From Sphingomonadaceae bacterium (GTDB taxonomy: Bacteria; Pseudomonadota; Alphaproteobacteria; Sphingomonadales; Sphingomonadaceae), in the NCBI GenBank assembly GCA_030147805.1, contig JASBUR010000008.1, forward strand, positions 1 to 64,000: 64,000 nucleotides of DNA, in the 5' to 3' direction. Both the position numbers and the translations under genes were made by a program. The notes under the pieces were generated by a model that worked only from the letters and a program-made list of their open reading frames with translations, was not told the origin of the DNA and ran no database searches. This document shows, piece after piece, positions 1-9,328 of this stretch. The number at the start of each line of letters is the position of its first letter. The stretch's first letter is position 1.

Positions 1-540
1 CGGCAGGTTCTTGTGCGTGTCGATGGCGCGCGCGATGAAGCGGCCGCCGGCGCCGATCGCGAAGGCGCACGGGTTGGCCGGCCGGTCGACCGAGCCGAAC
101 GGCGTCGACGGCGAGCGCGTGCCGACGCGGCTGGTCGGCGAATATTGCCCCTTGGTGAGGCCGTAGATCTCGTTGTTGAACAGCAGCACCTGGCAGTCGA
201 GATTGCGGCGCAGCAGGTGGAGCATGTGGTTGCCGCCGATCGACAGCCCGTCGCCGTCGCCGGTGATCAGCCAGACGTCGAGCTCGGGATTGGCGAGCTT
301 GACCCCCGTCGCCACCGCCGGCGCGCGGCCGTGGATCGTATGGAAGCCGTAGGTCTCCATATAATAGGGAAAGCGCGACGAGCAGCCGATACCGCTCACG
401 AACACGGTGTTCTCGGGCGTGGCGCCAATCTCGGGCATGGTGCGCTGCACCGCCTTCAGAATCGCATAGTCGCCGCAGCCCGGGCACCAGCGCACTTCCT
501 GGTCGGTCGCCCAGTCGTCGGGCTTGGTAATGCGGGTCAT
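1..540 (-). CDS. korB: 2-oxoacid:ferredoxin oxidoreductase, beta subunit (C-terminus outside window)
   Basis: Beta subunit of a 2-oxoglutarate/2-oxoacid:ferredoxin oxidoreductase, which decarboxylates a 2-oxoacid to the acyl-CoA using thiamine diphosphate and passes electrons to ferredoxin. The 180 N-terminal residues are present; the rest runs off the left edge. Visible are the Cys motif [12 protein letters not shown] near residue 18, [12 protein letters not shown], and the thiamine-diphosphate motif [14 protein letters not shown]. The ATG at 540 is chosen because the ATG at 545 is followed at once by an in-frame stop. Only 5 nt separate it from korA, so the two form one transcript. Substrate (2-oxoglutarate or another 2-oxoacid) cannot be fixed from sequence. 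Confidence 0.92.
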   Translation of the reverse strand, partial: MTRITKPDDWATDQEVRWCPGCGDYAILKAVQRTMPEIGATPENTVFVSGIGCSSRFPYYMETYGFHTIHGRAPAVATGVKLANPELDVWLITGDGDGLSIGGNHMLHLLRRNLDCQVLLFNNEIYGLTKGQYSPTSRVGTRSPSTPFGSVDRPANPCAFAIGAGGRFIARAIDTHKNLP

Positions 541-545
541 TTCAT

Positions 546-2429
546 TCACGACAGCGCCTCCTCGATGGCGGCTTCGATCTCGGCGATCTTGAAGGGGTGG
601 CCCGACACCTTGTTGAGCGGCCGGGCGTCGACCAGATACTGGTCGCGCAGCACGGTCTTCAGCTGGCCGGTGTTCATCTCGGGCACGATGATCCGCTCGT
701 AGCTCTTCAGCAGTTCACCGAGGTTCTGCGGCAGCGGCCAGAGATAGCGGATGTGGATGTGGCTGACGTCGTGGCCCTTGGCGCGTGCGCGCCGCACCGC
801 CTGGTGGATCGGCCCGAAGGTCGACCCCCAGCCGACGATCGCCAGCTTGCCGCCCGCCTGTCCCAGCTCGACCGCCTGGTCGGGGATGTAACGCGCGATG
901 CCGTCGATCTTGCCCTTGCGGGTATCGGTCATCTTCTGGTGGTTGGCCGGCTCGTAGTTGATGTGGCCGGTGGCGTGGTTTTTCTCGATGCCGCCGATGC
1001 GGTGCATCAGCCCCGGTGTGCCCGGCTTGATCCAGACGCGCTTCAGCGTCTCGGGATCGCGCTCATAGGGGCTCTGCTTGCCCTCGGCCGGCACCTCGGT
1101 GGTGAAGCGCGCCGGGAAGGGCTCGAAGCCGTTCATGTCGGGCATACGCCACGGCTCGGCGGCGTTGGCGATATAGCCGTCGGTGAGCAGCATGACCGGC
1201 GTCATGAACTGCGTGGCGATCCGGCACGCCTCGATCGCCACGTCGAAGGCGTCGGCGGGTGAGCGCGCCGAGATGACCGGCAGCGGCGCGTCGCCGTTGC
1301 GGCCATAGACCGCCTGGTAGAGATCCGACTGCTCGGTCTTGGTCGGAAGGCCGGTCGACGGACCGCCGCGCTGGCTGTTGACGATGACCAGCGGCAGTTC
1401 GGTCATGATCGCCAGGCCGATCGCCTCGCCCTTCAGCGCGATGCCCGGGCCCGACGACGAGGTCACCCCCAGCTGGCCGGCATAGGAGGCGCCGATCGCC
1501 GAGGCGATCGCCGCGATCTCGTCCTCGGCCTGGAAGGTGGTGACGCCATATTCCTTCAGCCGCGACAGCGTGTGCAGCAGCGACGACGCCGGGGTGATCG
1601 GATAGGAGCCGAAGAACATCGGCAGCCCGGCGAGCTTGGCGCCCGCCACCAGCCCCATCGACAGCGCCTCGCCGCCGGTCACGGTGCGGTAATGGCCCGG
1701 CGCCACCTCGGCGGGAGCGATGGTGAACTGCTTGAGCGGCCCGCCGATCTCGGCGGTCTCGCCATAGGCATGGCCGGCGTTGAGCGCGGCGATGTTGGCC
1801 TCGGCGAGCACCTCGGCCTTGGCGAACTTGGCGCGCAGCCAGTCGATGAGCGGCTGGCGGTCGCGGTCGAACATCCAGAGCGCGAGCCCCAGCGTCCACA
1901 TGTTCTTGCAGCGCAGCGCTTCCTTGTTGCCGAGCCCGAACGGCTTCACCGCCTCGAGCGTCAGCTGCGAGATGTTGAAGGCGAGCAGCTGGTAGGGCGC
2001 GAGGCTGCCGTCGTCGAGCGGGCTGACCTCATAGCCGGCCTTGGCAAGGTTGCGCGCGGTGAACTCGCCGCTGTCGGCGATGACCAGGCCGCCGGTGCGC
2101 AATGCGCCGACATTGGTCTTGAGCGCCGCGGGGTTCATCGCCACCAGCACATCGGGTTCGTCGCCCGCGGTCTCGATGTCGGTCGAGCCGAAATTGATCT
2201 GGAAGGCCGATACGCCGAAGGTCGTGCCCTGCGGCGCGCGGATTTCGGCGGGAAAATCGGGGAAGGTCGCCAGGTCGTTGCCGGCGAGCGCGGTCGACAG
2301 CGTGAACTGGCCGCCGGTCAGCTGCATGCCGTCGCCGCTATCGCCGGCGAAACGGACGACCACCGCTTCGCGGGTCTCCGCATGCACCTTGTCGTTTCCG
2401 AAGATCGCGTTCTTGAGTGCGGTTGCCAT
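546..2429 (-). CDS. korA: 2-oxoacid:ferredoxin oxidoreductase, fused gamma-alpha subunit
   Basis: 627-aa catalytic subunit in which the gamma domain (about residues 15-190, beginning [20 protein letters not shown]) is fused to the alpha pyrimidine-binding domain (from about 245, [18 protein letters not shown]). This is the usual organisation for the two-subunit alpha/beta enzyme type. It works with korB just downstream. The start at 2429 ([13 protein letters not shown]) is preferred over upstream in-frame starts because family similarity begins right after it and the upstream extension is Arg-rich shadow sequence. AGCGAG just upstream can serve as a weak ribosome site. Confidence 0.92.
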   Translation of the reverse strand: MATALKNAIFGNDKVHAETREAVVVRFAGDSGDGMQLTGGQFTLSTALAGNDLATFPDFPAEIRAPQGTTFGVSAFQINFGSTDIETAGDEPDVLVAMNPAALKTNVGALRTGGLVIADSGEFTARNLAKAGYEVSPLDDGSLAPYQLLAFNISQLTLEAVKPFGLGNKEALRCKNMWTLGLALWMFDRDRQPLIDWLRAKFAKAEVLAEANIAALNAGHAYGETAEIGGPLKQFTIAPAEVAPGHYRTVTGGEALSMGLVAGAKLAGLPMFFGSYPITPASSLLHTLSRLKEYGVTTFQAEDEIAAIASAIGASYAGQLGVTSSSGPGIALKGEAIGLAIMTELPLVIVNSQRGGPSTGLPTKTEQSDLYQAVYGRNGDAPLPVISARSPADAFDVAIEACRIATQFMTPVMLLTDGYIANAAEPWRMPDMNGFEPFPARFTTEVPAEGKQSPYERDPETLKRVWIKPGTPGLMHRIGGIEKNHATGHINYEPANHQKMTDTRKGKIDGIARYIPDQAVELGQAGGKLAIVGWGSTFGPIHQAVRRARAKGHDVSHIHIRYLWPLPQNLGELLKSYERIIVPEMNTGQLKTVLRDQYLVDARPLNKVSGHPFKIAEIEAAIEEALS

Positions 2430-2474
2430 TTGCTCGCTTTTTCCGCCGCTATGAGTTGCTTGTCGCGTTCCTAC

Positions 2475-2491
2475 GCCCCCCGGCGGGGGGC
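2475..2491. terminator. GC hairpin between deacetylase and korA
   Basis: A perfect 7-bp stem GCCCCCC/GGGGGGC with loop GGC lies just downstream of the deacetylase gene and upstream of korA, both minus strand. There is no strong T-run on the minus strand, so it is a terminator candidate only; it could also sit in the korA leader. Confidence 0.35.
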
Positions 2492-2518
2492 AACAAAGAA
2501 GAAAATGTGCGGCGGAAG

Positions 2519-3427
2519 CTACCCAGGCTTCGCCGCGTCCGCCAGCGCCAGGATCGAGCGCGCGTGCCGCCGCGCGACTTCGAGCCGGTCGCCGTCGCGA
2601 CTGTAGCCGCCGCCGAGCACGCTCGCGAGCGGCACGCCGCGCCGGCCGCATTCGCGCATCACGTAGCGGTCGCGCGCCGCCAGACCCTCGTCGCTCAGCG
2701 CCAGTCGGCCCAGCCTGTCGTCGACATGGGGATCAATGCCCGCCTGGTAAAGGACCAGGTCGGGGCGAAAACGGTCGAGGCAGGCCGGCAGCTCGCGCGC
2801 CAGCACGTCGAGATAGCCAGCATCGTCAACGCCATCGGGCAGATCCACGTCGTGCGACGATCGTGCCTTTCGCGCCGGAAAATTCTTCGCGGCATGAATC
2901 GAGAAGGTGAAGGCGTCGGGCCGTCCGGCGAGCATCACCGCGGTGCCGTCGCCCTGGTGGACGTCGAGGTCGACGATCATCACCCGCTGCGCCGCGCCCT
3001 CGGCGAGCAGCCGGTTGGCGGCGATCGCGAGATCGTTGAGCACGCAGTAGCCGGCGCCGCCATCGGGCATCGCATGGTGGCTGCCCCCGGCGCTGTTCGC
3101 CGCAAACCCGTGCGTCAAGGCCAGCTCCGCGGCGAGGAAGGTGCCACCCGCCGCCAGCACCGAGCGCAGCCGCATCCGCTCGGTCACCGGAAAGCCGATG
3201 CGCCGTTCGCGCATCCGGTCGACGCTCGCCGTCATCACCGCCTCGACATAGTCGGCGCTGTGGACGGCCTCGATCCATTCGCGCGGCATCGGTTCGGGGC
3301 GGTGCTCGTCCCATTCGGCGCCGGCTTCGCGCAGCGCCACCATCACCAGCCCATATTTGTCCATCGGAAAGCTGTGGCCCGGCGGCAGCGGCGCGACATA
3401 TGCTGGGTGGTGAACCAAGGGAAACAC
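2519..3427 (-). CDS. Histone deacetylase family protein (class II type deacetylase/amidohydrolase)
   Basis: 302-aa arginase/deacetylase-fold protein. Typical marks: tandem histidines in [10 protein letters not shown] (117-118), the metal-binding segment [11 protein letters not shown] (153-163) and a later [11 protein letters not shown] segment carrying another metal ligand. Bacterial members hydrolyse acetylated amines such as acetylpolyamines, or acyl-lysine; the physiological substrate is unknown. No signal peptide, so cytoplasmic. It begins at 3427 ([10 protein letters not shown]), 39 nt from the divergently transcribed MATE gene, so the two may share a control region. Confidence 0.88.
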   Translation of the reverse strand: MFPLVHHPAYVAPLPPGHSFPMDKYGLVMVALREAGAEWDEHRPEPMPREWIEAVHSADYVEAVMTASVDRMRERRIGFPVTERMRLRSVLAAGGTFLAAELALTHGFAANSAGGSHHAMPDGGAGYCVLNDLAIAANRLLAEGAAQRVMIVDLDVHQGDGTAVMLAGRPDAFTFSIHAAKNFPARKARSSHDVDLPDGVDDAGYLDVLARELPACLDRFRPDLVLYQAGIDPHVDDRLGRLALSDEGLAARDRYVMRECGRRGVPLASVLGGGYSRDGDRLEVARRHARSILALADAAKPG

Positions 3428-3466
3428 CCTCCCCTTCTAGCGGGTCCCGAGACGGAATTGAACGAG

Positions 3467-4804
3467 ATGCCGCCCGCTTCGCTTCAGCGCACCATCTGGG
3501 CGATCGCCCTGCCGGCGATGCTCACCAACGTCGCCACCGCGCTGTTCGGGCTGGCCGACATCTGGGTCATCGGCCGGCTCGGCGACGCGCCGGCGCAGGG
3601 CGCGGTCGAGCTCGGCGCCAAGTTCATGCTCGGACTGCTCGTCGTGTTCAACTTCCTGCGCACCGGCACGGTGGCGCTGACCGCGCAGGCGGCGGGGCGC
3701 GGCGACGCGGCCGGGCAGGCGGCGACGCTGGCGCGGGCGATCGCCATCGCCTTGCTGATCGGCACCGCCGTGCTCGCGGCCAAGCCGTTGACGGTGGCGC
3801 TCGGGCTCGACTGGTTCGGCGCGCGCGACGGCGTCGCCGCACCGGCGCGCGCCTATGTCGAGATCCGCTACTGGGGCGGGCCGCTCTGGCTGCTCAACGC
3901 GGCGCTTGCCGGCTGGTTGATCGGACGGCGGCGCCTGCGCGCGCTGCTGGCGGTCGAGATCGGGGCCAATGTCGCGCATATTGCGCTCGACCTGACGCTG
4001 GTGCTCGGGCTCGGCTTCGGCGTCGAGGGCGTCGCCTGGTCGACGCTCGCCTCGGAAGCCGCCAAGCTGCTGGCGCTCGCCGCGATCGTGGCGCGCGAGC
4101 CGCCAGCGCGCGGCGTGCTGCGGATGATCGGGTCGGCGGGCCTCTGGACGCGCGCGGCGCTCGGCCAGCTGCTGCGCGTCAATCGCGACCTGTTCCTGCG
4201 CACGCTCATCCTGACCTTCGCGCTGCTGGTCTTCTCGCGGCTCGGCGCCGAACAGGGCGCGACCGTCCTCGCCGCCAACGCGATCCTCTACCAGCTGTTC
4301 ATGCTGTCGGCGCTGATGCTCGACGGCTTCGAGAGCGCGGCGCAGGTGCTGTGCGGCGAGGCCGTCGGCGCGCGCGACCGGGCGCGCTTCGCAGCTCTCG
4401 TCCGCGGCAATCTCCTGTCGGGGGTCGCTCTCAGCCTGGTCATCGCGCTCGCCTTCGCCACCGTCGGCCAGCCGTTCGCGGCCAGCTTCAGCACCGACCC
4501 TGCGGTCGTTACGCTGCTGTTCGACTACCTCCCCTGGGCGGTGCTGATGCCGCTCGTCGGCGTGGTGTCCTTCGTACTCGACGGCGTGTTCATCGGCGCC
4601 ACCTGGACGCGCGCGCTGCTGGCGACGATGGCGGCAGCGTTTGTCGCCTATGCCGCGGCGCTGGCGCTCGCCGCGCCGCTCGGCAATCACGGGCTGTGGC
4701 TGGCGTTCACGCTGTTCTTCGTGGCGCGCGCCGGCTTCCAGACCCTCGCACTTCCGCGGCTTGTCCGGTCGACCTTCGCGCCTATGATTGCCGCCAATCG
4801 ATAA
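3467..4804 (+). CDS. MATE-family cation/drug antiporter
   Basis: 445-aa polytopic inner-membrane protein of the MATE (DinF-like) group, expected to export organic cations or drugs using an ion gradient. It opens with TIWAIALPAMLTNVATALFGLADIWVIGRLG, the usual MATE helix 1 with its Pro and Asp, and shows about twelve hydrophobic segments in two halves. The start at 3467 follows GAACGAG and precedes helix 1 by only a few residues; the longer in-frame extension upstream overlaps the divergent deacetylase and is rejected. The stop at 4804 lies 14 nt before the hydrolase start, suggesting co-transcription. Confidence 0.9.
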   Translation: MPPASLQRTIWAIALPAMLTNVATALFGLADIWVIGRLGDAPAQGAVELGAKFMLGLLVVFNFLRTGTVALTAQAAGRGDAAGQAATLARAIAIALLIGTAVLAAKPLTVALGLDWFGARDGVAAPARAYVEIRYWGGPLWLLNAALAGWLIGRRRLRALLAVEIGANVAHIALDLTLVLGLGFGVEGVAWSTLASEAAKLLALAAIVAREPPARGVLRMIGSAGLWTRAALGQLLRVNRDLFLRTLILTFALLVFSRLGAEQGATVLAANAILYQLFMLSALMLDGFESAAQVLCGEAVGARDRARFAALVRGNLLSGVALSLVIALAFATVGQPFAASFSTDPAVVTLLFDYLPWAVLMPLVGVVSFVLDGVFIGATWTRALLATMAAAFVAYAAALALAAPLGNHGLWLAFTLFFVARAGFQTLALPRLVRSTFAPMIAANR

Positions 4805-4818
4805 TGGGGAGCCCCGCC

Positions 4819-5808
4819 ATGCCGTTCGTCCGTCCCGACGTGAAAGCCTTTCTCGACTTCCTCAACAGCCAGCCCGGCCCGCAGATGCACGAGGTCGACG
4901 CGCCGATGGCGCGCGAGATGTTCAAGATGATGGGATCGATGGTCGAACTGCCGCGCGGCGAGCTCGCGCATGTCGAGGAGCTGTCGATCCCGGGCGACCA
5001 CGGCCACTCGGTACCGGGCCGCCTCTACTGCCCGACGCAGCGCAACGGCCCGCCGGCGCCGGTGCTGGTCTTCTACCATGGCGGCGGCTGGGTGATCGGC
5101 GATCTCGACACGCACGACAGCGCCTGTGCCGAGATCGCCCGCGGGCTCGGCATGACGGTGGTGTCGGTCGACTATCGGCTCGCCCCCGAGCACCCCTTCC
5201 CCGCCGCCGCCGACGACTGCCTCGCCGCGACGCGTTGGATCGCCGCTTCGCCGGCGGTGATCGGCCATGCGGTGAGCGGCCTGATCGTGGCGGGCGACAG
5301 CGCCGGCGGCAATCTCGCCGCCGTCTGCGCACAGCAGCTGCACGACCAGCTGCCGGTGCCGATCCTCGCGCAGTGGCTGATCTACCCCGGCGTCGACATG
5401 AGCGCCGAGATCGGATCGATGGTCGACTTCGCCGAGGGCTATCTGCTGACGCACGCCGGCATGAGCTGGTTCATGGCGAGCTATCTCGGCGACGGTGCCG
5501 AGCGGCTGCACCCGCATGCCTCGCCCTATCATACCGACCGCTTCGCCGGGCTGCCGCCGGCGCTGGTGTTCACCTGCGGTCTCGATCCGCTGCGCGACCA
5601 GGGCCGCGCCTATGCGGCGAAGCTCATCGAACATGGCGTGCCGACGGTGTTCCGCGAAGCGAAGGGCCAGATCCACGGCAGCCTGACCTTGCGGCAGGCG
5701 ATCCCGAGCGCGCAGGGCGACCTCGCCGGCTGCCTGGCGGCGCTGCGCGAGATCGTCACCGAGTCGCAGGGCGACGCGACGATGGCGCAGGCGGCACAAG
5801 CCGCCTAA
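4819..5808 (+). CDS. Alpha/beta hydrolase, hormone-sensitive-lipase type
   Basis: 329-aa esterase/lipase of the HSL (GDSAG) family. It has the oxyanion-hole motif HGGGW at about residue 87 and the nucleophile elbow GDSAGG at about 159 (Ser 161); a C-terminal His in QIHGSL and Asp in GLDPLRDQ complete the likely triad. Cytoplasmic, substrate unknown (short-chain ester). The ATG at 4819 follows GGGGAG. It lies between the MATE exporter and rppH in one co-directional run. Confidence 0.88.
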   Translation: MPFVRPDVKAFLDFLNSQPGPQMHEVDAPMAREMFKMMGSMVELPRGELAHVEELSIPGDHGHSVPGRLYCPTQRNGPPAPVLVFYHGGGWVIGDLDTHDSACAEIARGLGMTVVSVDYRLAPEHPFPAAADDCLAATRWIAASPAVIGHAVSGLIVAGDSAGGNLAAVCAQQLHDQLPVPILAQWLIYPGVDMSAEIGSMVDFAEGYLLTHAGMSWFMASYLGDGAERLHPHASPYHTDRFAGLPPALVFTCGLDPLRDQGRAYAAKLIEHGVPTVFREAKGQIHGSLTLRQAIPSAQGDLAGCLAALREIVTESQGDATMAQAAQAA

Positions 5809-5817
5809 GGAGGCGCG

Positions 5818-6324
5818 ATGCCCGACGCTCCCTCGACACCTTCGAATCACCCCTCCGGCCTGCCCTACCGCGCCGGCGTGGGGGTGATGCTGCTCAACGC
5901 CCGCGACGAGGTGTTCGTCGGCCAGCGGCTCGATTCGACGCTCGAGGCCTGGCAGATGCCGCAGGGCGGCATCGACCTGGGCGAGGACCCGCGCGAGGCG
6001 GCGTTCCGCGAGCTCGAGGAGGAGACCGGCGTCGCGCGGCACCTCGCCGAGCTGATCGCCGAAAGCGACGGCTGGCTGTGCTACGACTTGCCCGACGATC
6101 TGATCGGCAAGATCTGGAAGGGCAAATACTGCGGCCAGCGCCAGAAATGGTACGCGATGCGCTTCCTCGGGACCGATGCCGACGTCGACCTGCAGACTGC
6201 GCACCCCGAGTTCCGCGCCTGGCAATGGGCGCCGGTCGGCAAGATCATCGACCTGATCGTCCCGTTCAAGCGCGAGCTGTATGCCGATGTGCTCGCCGCC
6301 TTCTCGGATGTCGTCCCGCGCTAG
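5818..6324 (+). CDS. rppH: RNA pyrophosphohydrolase (Nudix)
   Basis: 168-aa Nudix hydrolase that removes pyrophosphate from mRNA 5' triphosphates and so starts RNase E-dependent decay. The Nudix box GX5EX7REUXEEXGU is intact at about residues 50-72 (GGIDLGEDPREAAFRELEEE then TGV), and the N-terminal YRAGVGVMLLN and following VGQRLD are typical of RppH. It starts 9 nt after the hydrolase stop with AAGGAGGC just upstream. Confidence 0.92.
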   Translation: MPDAPSTPSNHPSGLPYRAGVGVMLLNARDEVFVGQRLDSTLEAWQMPQGGIDLGEDPREAAFRELEEETGVARHLAELIAESDGWLCYDLPDDLIGKIWKGKYCGQRQKWYAMRFLGTDADVDLQTAHPEFRAWQWAPVGKIIDLIVPFKRELYADVLAAFSDVVPR

Positions 6325-6403
6325 GCGCGGCCTGCCGCCCGGGCGGCAACGCATCGCCGGCGCAGCCGTTGTGGGTGGCGAACCCCTCGCAACGGAGATT
6401 GCC

Positions 6404-6964
6404 ATGTCCGCTTCGCAGACCGCCCGTATCCTGATCGTCGCCACCGACGGCTTCGAACAGTCCGAACTGATCGGCCCGCGCGATGCCTTCCTCGCCGCCG
6501 GCCTGACGGTCGAGATCGCCTCGATCGATCCCGGCGACATCCAGGGCATGGTCCACGACAAGAAGGGCGAGACGGTCGAGGCAACGCTTGCCGTCGCCGA
6601 CGTCGAGGCCGGCGCCTATGACGCACTCGTCCTGCCGGGCGGCGTCGCCAATCCCGACACGCTGCGGATGAACGAGGATGCCGTGCAGCTGGTCGGCGAG
6701 TTCATGGCTGCCGGCAAGCCGGTCGCCGCGATCTGTCACGGCCCTTGGCTGCTCGCCGAGGCCGACGTCCTCCGCAACCGTCGCGTCACCTCCTGGCCGT
6801 CGATCCGCACCGACCTGCGCAACGCCGGCGCCGAGGTGGTCGACGAGGAAGTCACCATCGACGGCAATCTCATCACCAGCCGCAAGCCCGACGACGTGCC
6901 GGCGTTCAGCCGCGCGGTAATCGACGCGGTCGCCAGCGCCGCGCAGAAGCGGTCGGCCGCCTAG
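6404..6964 (+). CDS. DJ-1/PfpI family protein (type 1 glutamine amidotransferase fold)
   Basis: 186-aa PfpI/YhbO-type protein. The nucleophile elbow AICHGPW places the reactive cysteine at about residue 111; an acidic partner is expected near Glu 18 (DGFEQSEL). Members are described as stress proteins with proposed protease, deglycase or hydratase activity; the exact activity is unsettled. The start at 6404 is preceded by AACGGAGATTGCC, a good ribosome site. Confidence 0.88.
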   Translation: MSASQTARILIVATDGFEQSELIGPRDAFLAAGLTVEIASIDPGDIQGMVHDKKGETVEATLAVADVEAGAYDALVLPGGVANPDTLRMNEDAVQLVGEFMAAGKPVAAICHGPWLLAEADVLRNRRVTSWPSIRTDLRNAGAEVVDEEVTIDGNLITSRKPDDVPAFSRAVIDAVASAAQKRSAA

Positions 6965-7043
6965 CGTTGACGCATTTGCCGTTCGCCGGGCCGATATCCG
7001 CGAGCTGTTCGGGACGACCCCGTCGACTGCGCTCTCGCTCTCG

Positions 7044-7427
7044 CTAGCGAAGCAATTCGATCGATACGGGCGCATCCGTGCGCCGGCTCAACTGGCGGTC
7101 AAAAGTCACAAAGGCATCGACGTCGATAGCGCTCGCCAGATGGACCAGGTCCGCGAAATCGCCTCCCGCTGCGTAGCTGGTCACAGCCCACAGTGTGGGG
7201 GCCTGCGAAGCGACATGGACCGTGTCGCTATCCAGAATGCGCATCAGTACGTCAGCGATGATGGCACGGCCAAGCTCGTAGCGGGACTCGAGTACCCAAA
7301 CCGTCTCTAGAAGTACGCTGTGCGAAATGAAGCAATCTGACTGAAGCACTTCTTCTGCGAGCGCCGTTTGAGCCTCATGATCGGCGACGATTGCCCGCAC
7401 GAGGACGTTCGTGTCGACCGCCTTCAT
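7044..7427 (-). CDS. vapC: PIN-domain toxin, VapC type
   Basis: 127-aa PIN-domain protein, a Mg-dependent RNase typical of VapC toxins. Acidic residues expected for the active site are at about D5 (AVDTNVLVRAI), E41 (LLETVWVLE), D90/D93 (GGDFADLVHL) and D110 (FVTFDRQL). The ATG overlaps the stop of the antitoxin gene by 4 nt, so the two are translationally coupled. GC content is visibly lower than in flanking genes, which fits lateral acquisition. Target RNA is unknown. Confidence 0.9.
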   Translation of the reverse strand: MKAVDTNVLVRAIVADHEAQTALAEEVLQSDCFISHSVLLETVWVLESRYELGRAIIADVLMRILDSDTVHVASQAPTLWAVTSYAAGGDFADLVHLASAIDVDAFVTFDRQLSRRTDAPVSIELLR

Positions 7428-7690
7428 GGTTCAGCGCGAAACCGCTCATCCAGCGCCTGATCCCAATCCGCTTCGCTGTAATAGGGGCCCTGATAGTTAA
7501 CGATCGCCCGAACTTCCCTGAGAACCTCGCGGATCGGTCTTGCACCCTTGCGACTGACAGGACGCAAAAGGACTCCGTCGGGTCTGTCGATGACTTCGAG
7601 CGCGGTGCCGGGATGCCACCGCTTGGCATCGCGGACTTCTTTTGGAATCACGATCTGCCCTTTGGCAGAAACACGGGTCTCAGCGTTCAT
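7424..7690 (-). CDS. AbrB/MazE-type antitoxin of the VapC pair
   Basis: Swapped-hairpin AbrB-type DNA-binding protein of 88 aa if translated from ATG 7690, or 93 aa from ATG 7705. The AbrB core is RVSAKGQIVIPKEVRDA, then ALEVIDRPDGVLLRPV. The C-terminal half, with YYSEADWDQALDERFR, would wrap VapC. A 22-bp perfect palindrome covers the upstream ATG (7705), so 7690, which lies just outside the operator, is the better start. No clear Shine-Dalgarno precedes either ATG. It ends overlapping vapC by 4 nt. Confidence 0.85.
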   Translation of the reverse strand: MNAETRVSAKGQIVIPKEVRDAKRWHPGTALEVIDRPDGVLLRPVSRKGARPIREVLREVRAIVNYQGPYYSEADWDQALDERFRAEP

Positions 7691-7691
7691 C

Positions 7692-7713
7692 GCGGTAAGA
7701 TACATCTTACCGC
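7692..7713 (-). promoter_or_regulatory. Palindromic operator of the VapC/AbrB module
   Basis: Perfect inverted repeat: arms GCGGTAAGAT and ATCTTACCGC around a 2-nt AC centre. On the coding (minus) strand it contains TAAGAT, a plausible -10 box, so the antitoxin (alone or with VapC) would cover the promoter. This is the usual autoregulation layout for AbrB-type toxin-antitoxin modules; binding itself is inferred. Confidence 0.75.
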
Positions 7714-7735
7714 CCTGCTGAACAAGGCAGATTGA

Positions 7736-8722
7736 CTAGATCAGCCCGCCGAGCGGGCTCGAGGGATCGGCATACTTGCGCTTCGCCATCCGCCCCGAGC
7801 GGTAGGCGAGGCGCCCCGCCTCGACCGCCAGCTTCATCGCCTGCGCCATCCGCACCGGGTCCTTGGCCTCGGCGATCGCGGTGTTCATCAGCACGCCGTC
7901 GCAGCCGAGCTCCATCGCCACCGCCGCATCCGACGCAGTGCCGACGCCGGCGTCGACGAGCACGGGCACCTTGGCGCCCTCGACGATCAACCGGATCGTC
8001 ACCTGATTCTGGATTCCGAGCCCCGAACCGATCGGCGCGCCCAACGGCATGATCGCCACCGCGCCGGCGTCCTCGAGCCGCTTGGCGCCGATCGGATCGT
8101 CGACGCAATAGACCATGACGTCGAAGCCGTCCCTGGCGAGGATTTCGGTGGCGCGGATCGTTTCCATCATGTCGGGATAGAGCGTCTTGGCCTCGCCGAG
8201 CACCTCGAGCTTGACGAGGTTCCAGCCGCCCGCCTCGCGCGCCAGCCGCAAGGTGCGGATCGCATCCTCGGCGGTGAAGCAGCCGGCGGTGTTGGGGAGA
8301 TAAGTGAATTTCTTCGGATCGATGAAATCGGTGAGCATCGGCGCGTTGCGATCGGAAACGTTGACCCGCCGCACCGCGACGGTGACAATCTCGGCGCCGC
8401 TCGCCTCGAGCGCCGCGGCGTTCTGCGCGAAATCCTTGTACTTGCCGGTGCCGACGATGAGGCGCGATTTGAACGTGCGGCCGGCGACCGTCCAGCCGTC
8501 GTCGTCATCCTGCCCGCCGCCGACGAAGTGAACGACCTCGAGCGCGTCGCCCTCGCTCAGCGACACGGCAGCATAGGTCGATTTGGGCACGATTTCGAGG
8601 TTGCGCTCGACCGCGACCTTCGCCGGATCGATGCCGAGCGACGAGACGAGCGAGGCGACGGTGGCCGGCGCGGGCACGCGGCGCGGTTCGCCGTTGACGG
8701 TGACGGAAATCTGGCTGGTCAT
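7736..8722 (-). CDS. thiSG: Fused sulfur carrier ThiS / thiazole synthase ThiG
   Basis: 328-aa fusion. Residues 1-70 are ThiS ([15 protein letters not shown] to EVVHFVGGG, ubiquitin-like with the Gly-Gly that would be the C-terminus of free ThiS). Residues from about 78 are ThiG ([37 protein letters not shown] with the Schiff-base lysine region, [20 protein letters not shown]). ThiG makes the thiazole of thiamine from deoxyxylulose phosphate, dehydroglycine and ThiS thiocarboxylate. The start at 8722 is where ThiS similarity begins; the longer upstream ORF is shadow. No thiamine riboswitch elements were seen upstream. Confidence 0.92.
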   Translation of the reverse strand: MTSQISVTVNGEPRRVPAPATVASLVSSLGIDPAKVAVERNLEIVPKSTYAAVSLSEGDALEVVHFVGGGQDDDDGWTVAGRTFKSRLIVGTGKYKDFAQNAAALEASGAEIVTVAVRRVNVSDRNAPMLTDFIDPKKFTYLPNTAGCFTAEDAIRTLRLAREAGGWNLVKLEVLGEAKTLYPDMMETIRATEILARDGFDVMVYCVDDPIGAKRLEDAGAVAIMPLGAPIGSGLGIQNQVTIRLIVEGAKVPVLVDAGVGTASDAAVAMELGCDGVLMNTAIAEAKDPVRMAQAMKLAVEAGRLAYRSGRMAKRKYADPSSPLGGLI

Positions 8723-8843
8723 TCGCTCGGCACCCAAAACAGGATCGTCATAACGGGGAGCGGCTGAACGGTCAGGACTGTTCACGCCACGCTGCGCTCC
8801 ATATAAGTCGCCGACGCGCGCCGCCACAACCGCGAGAGGACGA

Positions 8844-9290
8844 ATGGCCCCCGACGACCGCCCGCTCGTGCTCGTGCTCAACGGGCCGAACCTCAACCTG
8901 CTCGGCACGCGCGAGCCCGAGGTCTATGGCGCCGACACGCTCGACGACATCGCCGAGGCGATGGAGGATCATGCCCGCACGCTGGGGCTGCGCATCGATC
9001 TGCGCCAGTCGAACCATGAAGGCCACCTGATCGACTGGCTGCACGAGGCGCAGGCGCGCGGCTGCAAGGCCGTCATCCTCAATCCCGGCGGCCTGACGCA
9101 CACCTCGGTGGCGCTGCACGACGCGATCAAGGGCATCGAGACGCCGGTGATCGAGGTGCATCTGTCGAACCCGCACGCCCGCGAGACGTTCAGGCACAAG
9201 AGCTTCGTCAGCCCGGTGGCGCGCGGGACGATCGCCGGCTTCGGCGCCCGCTCCTATATGCTGGCGCTGGACGCCGCCGCCGCCATCTGA
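8844..9290 (+). CDS. aroQ: 3-dehydroquinate dehydratase, type II
   Basis: 148-aa shikimate-pathway enzyme converting 3-dehydroquinate to 3-dehydroshikimate. The active-site lid [12 protein letters not shown] lies at about 18-29, with [14 protein letters not shown] and [17 protein letters not shown] following in the family order. Length is normal. It is divergent from thiSG across 121 nt that contain CATATAAG, a possible -10, and starts after GAGAGGACGA. It is the first gene of a run with accB and accC, the usual order in alphaproteobacteria. Confidence 0.95.
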   Translation: MAPDDRPLVLVLNGPNLNLLGTREPEVYGADTLDDIAEAMEDHARTLGLRIDLRQSNHEGHLIDWLHEAQARGCKAVILNPGGLTHTSVALHDAIKGIETPVIEVHLSNPHARETFRHKSFVSPVARGTIAGFGARSYMLALDAAAAI

Positions 9291-9328
9291 CAGTTAGCGG
9301 CCATCAACGAAATCAAACGAGGACGCGC

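Noticed and set aside
3437-4690. Long minus-strand ORF across the MATE gene, Arg/Gln-rich
   Set aside because: High-GC antisense shadow with low-complexity Arg/Gln/Asp composition; the plus-strand MATE is clearly real. The same reasoning removes the many long ORFs antisense to topA, nadE, the permeases and the usher.
8723-8843. Thiamine riboswitch upstream of thiSG
   Set aside because: The gap is only 121 nt, shared with the divergent aroQ, and none of the conserved TPP elements (CUGAGA, ACCUGAUC-like) were found on the minus strand.
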